DNA from: an uncultured Pelagibacteraceae bacterium
GTDB taxonomy: Bacteria > Pseudomonadota > Alphaproteobacteria > Pelagibacterales > Pelagibacteraceae
NCBI GenBank assembly: GCA_902609065.1
Contig: CACLQJ010000003.1
Location: forward strand, 1-49,174
Reading direction: 5' to 3'
Length of the DNA: 49,174 nt
Shown: piece after piece, positions 47,840-49,174 of the stretch
Layout of the letters: each line of letters starts with the position of its first letter
Numbering within the stretch: the first letter of the stretch is position 1
The notes under the pieces: model-generated
What the model saw: the letters and a program-made list of their open reading frames with translations, nothing else
Database searches by the model: none
What the model was told of the DNA's origin: nothing
Made by a program: the position numbers and the translations under genes

Positions 47840-48781
47840 ATGAAAACGAAAACTCTTGGAATTATAGGCCCTGGATACCACTTTGAAAAAAATATAATAT
47901 CTGTCTTAAAAAAAAATAATAGTATAAAAATTTCTGGAATTTTAAGAAATAAAAAAAACAACTTCAAAAATTATAAAACTTTGAGTGAATATGATTTTTT
48001 TAAAAAAAAATATGACTTTGTATATATTAGTTGTCCGAACAAACTTCATGAAAAATTTATAATAAAATCGTTAAAGTCAAATTATAATGTAATTTGTGAA
48101 AAACCATTTCTTACTAATGATAAAAAAATTAATGAAATTTTAAATTTATCCAAAAAAAATAAAAAATTAATATTTGAGGCATTTATGCATTTATATCACC
48201 CTGCATATGATAAACTAAAAAAAATCATAAAAGATAAAAAGATAGGAAAATTAAAATATGTTGTTTCAAATTTTAGATTTCCATCTTTGAACAGTAAAAA
48301 TCAAAGATACAAAAAAAATTTAGGAGGAGGTTTTTTTTATGATACAGCAGTTTATTTAATATCATTAGAGAATTACTTATTTAATAATACATCGCTTAAT
48401 AAAAAAAATATTGAACAGTTTAATATCACAAAAAAAATAGACTTAAGAGGTTATTTTGTCATTAAAAGTAAAAATTTTAATAGATTTTACTTTTGGGGAG
48501 AGGGTCAAAATTATACTAATAATATAGAATTATTTACCAAAGACTGCTCAATTTATGTAGATAGATTTTTTAGTAAAATAAAAAATAAACCAACAATCAT
48601 TAAGATATTTGATAAACATAAAGTTAAATCAATTAAGATTGATAAAAAAGTAGATCATTTTAGAAATATGTTTGATGAAATATTAAAAAATTATCACAAA
48701 ACATCGTTTCAAAACTACCATAGGTATAAAATTCATAACCAATTAAAATTGATAAATAAACTAGGTCATATTAAAATTTAA
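47840..48781 (+). CDS. Gfo/Idh/MocA-family oxidoreductase
   Basis: LGIIGPGYHFEKNII, VYISCPNKLHEKFIIKSLKSNYNVICEKPF, LIFEAFMHLYHPAYDKLKKII, GGGFFYDTAVY. Confidence 0.85.
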   Translation: MKTKTLGIIGPGYHFEKNIISVLKKNNSIKISGILRNKKNNFKNYKTLSEYDFFKKKYDFVYISCPNKLHEKFIIKSLKSNYNVICEKPFLTNDKKINEILNLSKKNKKLIFEAFMHLYHPAYDKLKKIIKDKKIGKLKYVVSNFRFPSLNSKNQRYKKNLGGGFFYDTAVYLISLENYLFNNTSLNKKNIEQFNITKKIDLRGYFVIKSKNFNRFYFWGEGQNYTNNIELFTKDCSIYVDRFFSKIKNKPTIIKIFDKHKVKSIKIDKKVDHFRNMFDEILKNYHKTSFQNYHRYKIHNQLKLINKLGHIKI

Positions 48782-48791
48782 TTATTAATTT

Positions 48792-49174
48792 ATGAAAAAA
48801 ATTCAAATAATTTCTGATAATAATAATAAATCTGTCAAAATACGAAATGTAATATCCCGTAAGTTAGTTAAAAATCTGAAACTTAAATACAATATTGTAA
48901 TTGTAATAGGTGGAGATGGCTTTATGCTGCAAACTTTAAAAAAAAACATAAGTAAAAATAAATATTTTTATGGAATTAATTCTGGAAACTACGGTTTTTT
49001 GATGAATAAATTTTCTCCAAAAAATTTAATTAATAAATTAAACAAATTAAAATCAACTTCAATTTCACCTTTAGAAATGAAAGTTAAGAATAAAAATAAT
49101 AAAATAAAAAAGTATTTAGCAATAAACGAAGTTTCAATTTTACGACAAAGTAGACAGGCAGCATCGATATCAAT
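48792..49174 (+). CDS. NAD kinase, 3' truncated by window edge
   Basis: Open frame from ATG 48792: MKKIQIISDNNNKS...YNIVIVIGGDGFMLQTLKK...FYGINSGNYGFLMN; GGDGxML and GxNxGxxGFL motifs. Confidence 0.85.
   Translation, partial: MKKIQIISDNNNKSVKIRNVISRKLVKNLKLKYNIVIVIGGDGFMLQTLKKNISKNKYFYGINSGNYGFLMNKFSPKNLINKLNKLKSTSISPLEMKVKNKNNKIKKYLAINEVSILRQSRQAASIS

Noticed and set aside
1-49174. CRISPR arrays, transposases, integrases, phage genes
   Set aside because: No regularly spaced repeats, no transposase/integrase motifs and no terminal inverted repeats were recognised, despite the tRNA-linked accessory block.

Overview
The window is AT-rich, gene-dense bacterial DNA. Protein content and gene order (purB-purC-purS-purQ-purL-bolA-grxD, gph next to a glmU-like gene and glmS, rpsD) look like a SAR11/Pelagibacterales-type alphaproteobacterium; this assignment is inferred, not tested. 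Most of it is core metabolism: TRAP transporter, dusA, two TauE/SafE permeases, phosphomannomutase, nrdAB, methylcitrate genes, glmS, class II DAHP synthase, nadE, cysS, cimA, a TrmH-family methyltransferase, rpsD, the pur cluster, map, sfsA and a partial NAD kinase. The accessory content stands out in four ways. (1) Four large secreted proteins share one C-terminal outer-membrane beta-barrel (autotransporter-like) and a conserved pre-barrel segment, but carry different passengers (LamG+Ig-like twice, beta-propeller+Ig-like, beta-propeller only). A secreted HExxH protein sits among them. (2) The two LamG members are separated by a fossil junction holding a decayed copy of the rpsD 3' end and a copy of the grxD 3' end, which records an old tandem duplication. 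(3) A passenger-less inverse-autotransporter barrel is followed 3 nt later by a secreted cysteine-containing protein. (4) Directly behind tRNA-Leu(UAA) lies a sugar-modification block: GT17 glycosyltransferase, half-length NDP-hexose 2,3-dehydratase and Gfo/Idh/MocA reductase. Separately, 11.4-16.9 kb holds seven frameshift sites in six consecutive genes, mostly in A/T homopolymers. That is either local sequence error or decay of a methylcitrate operon.
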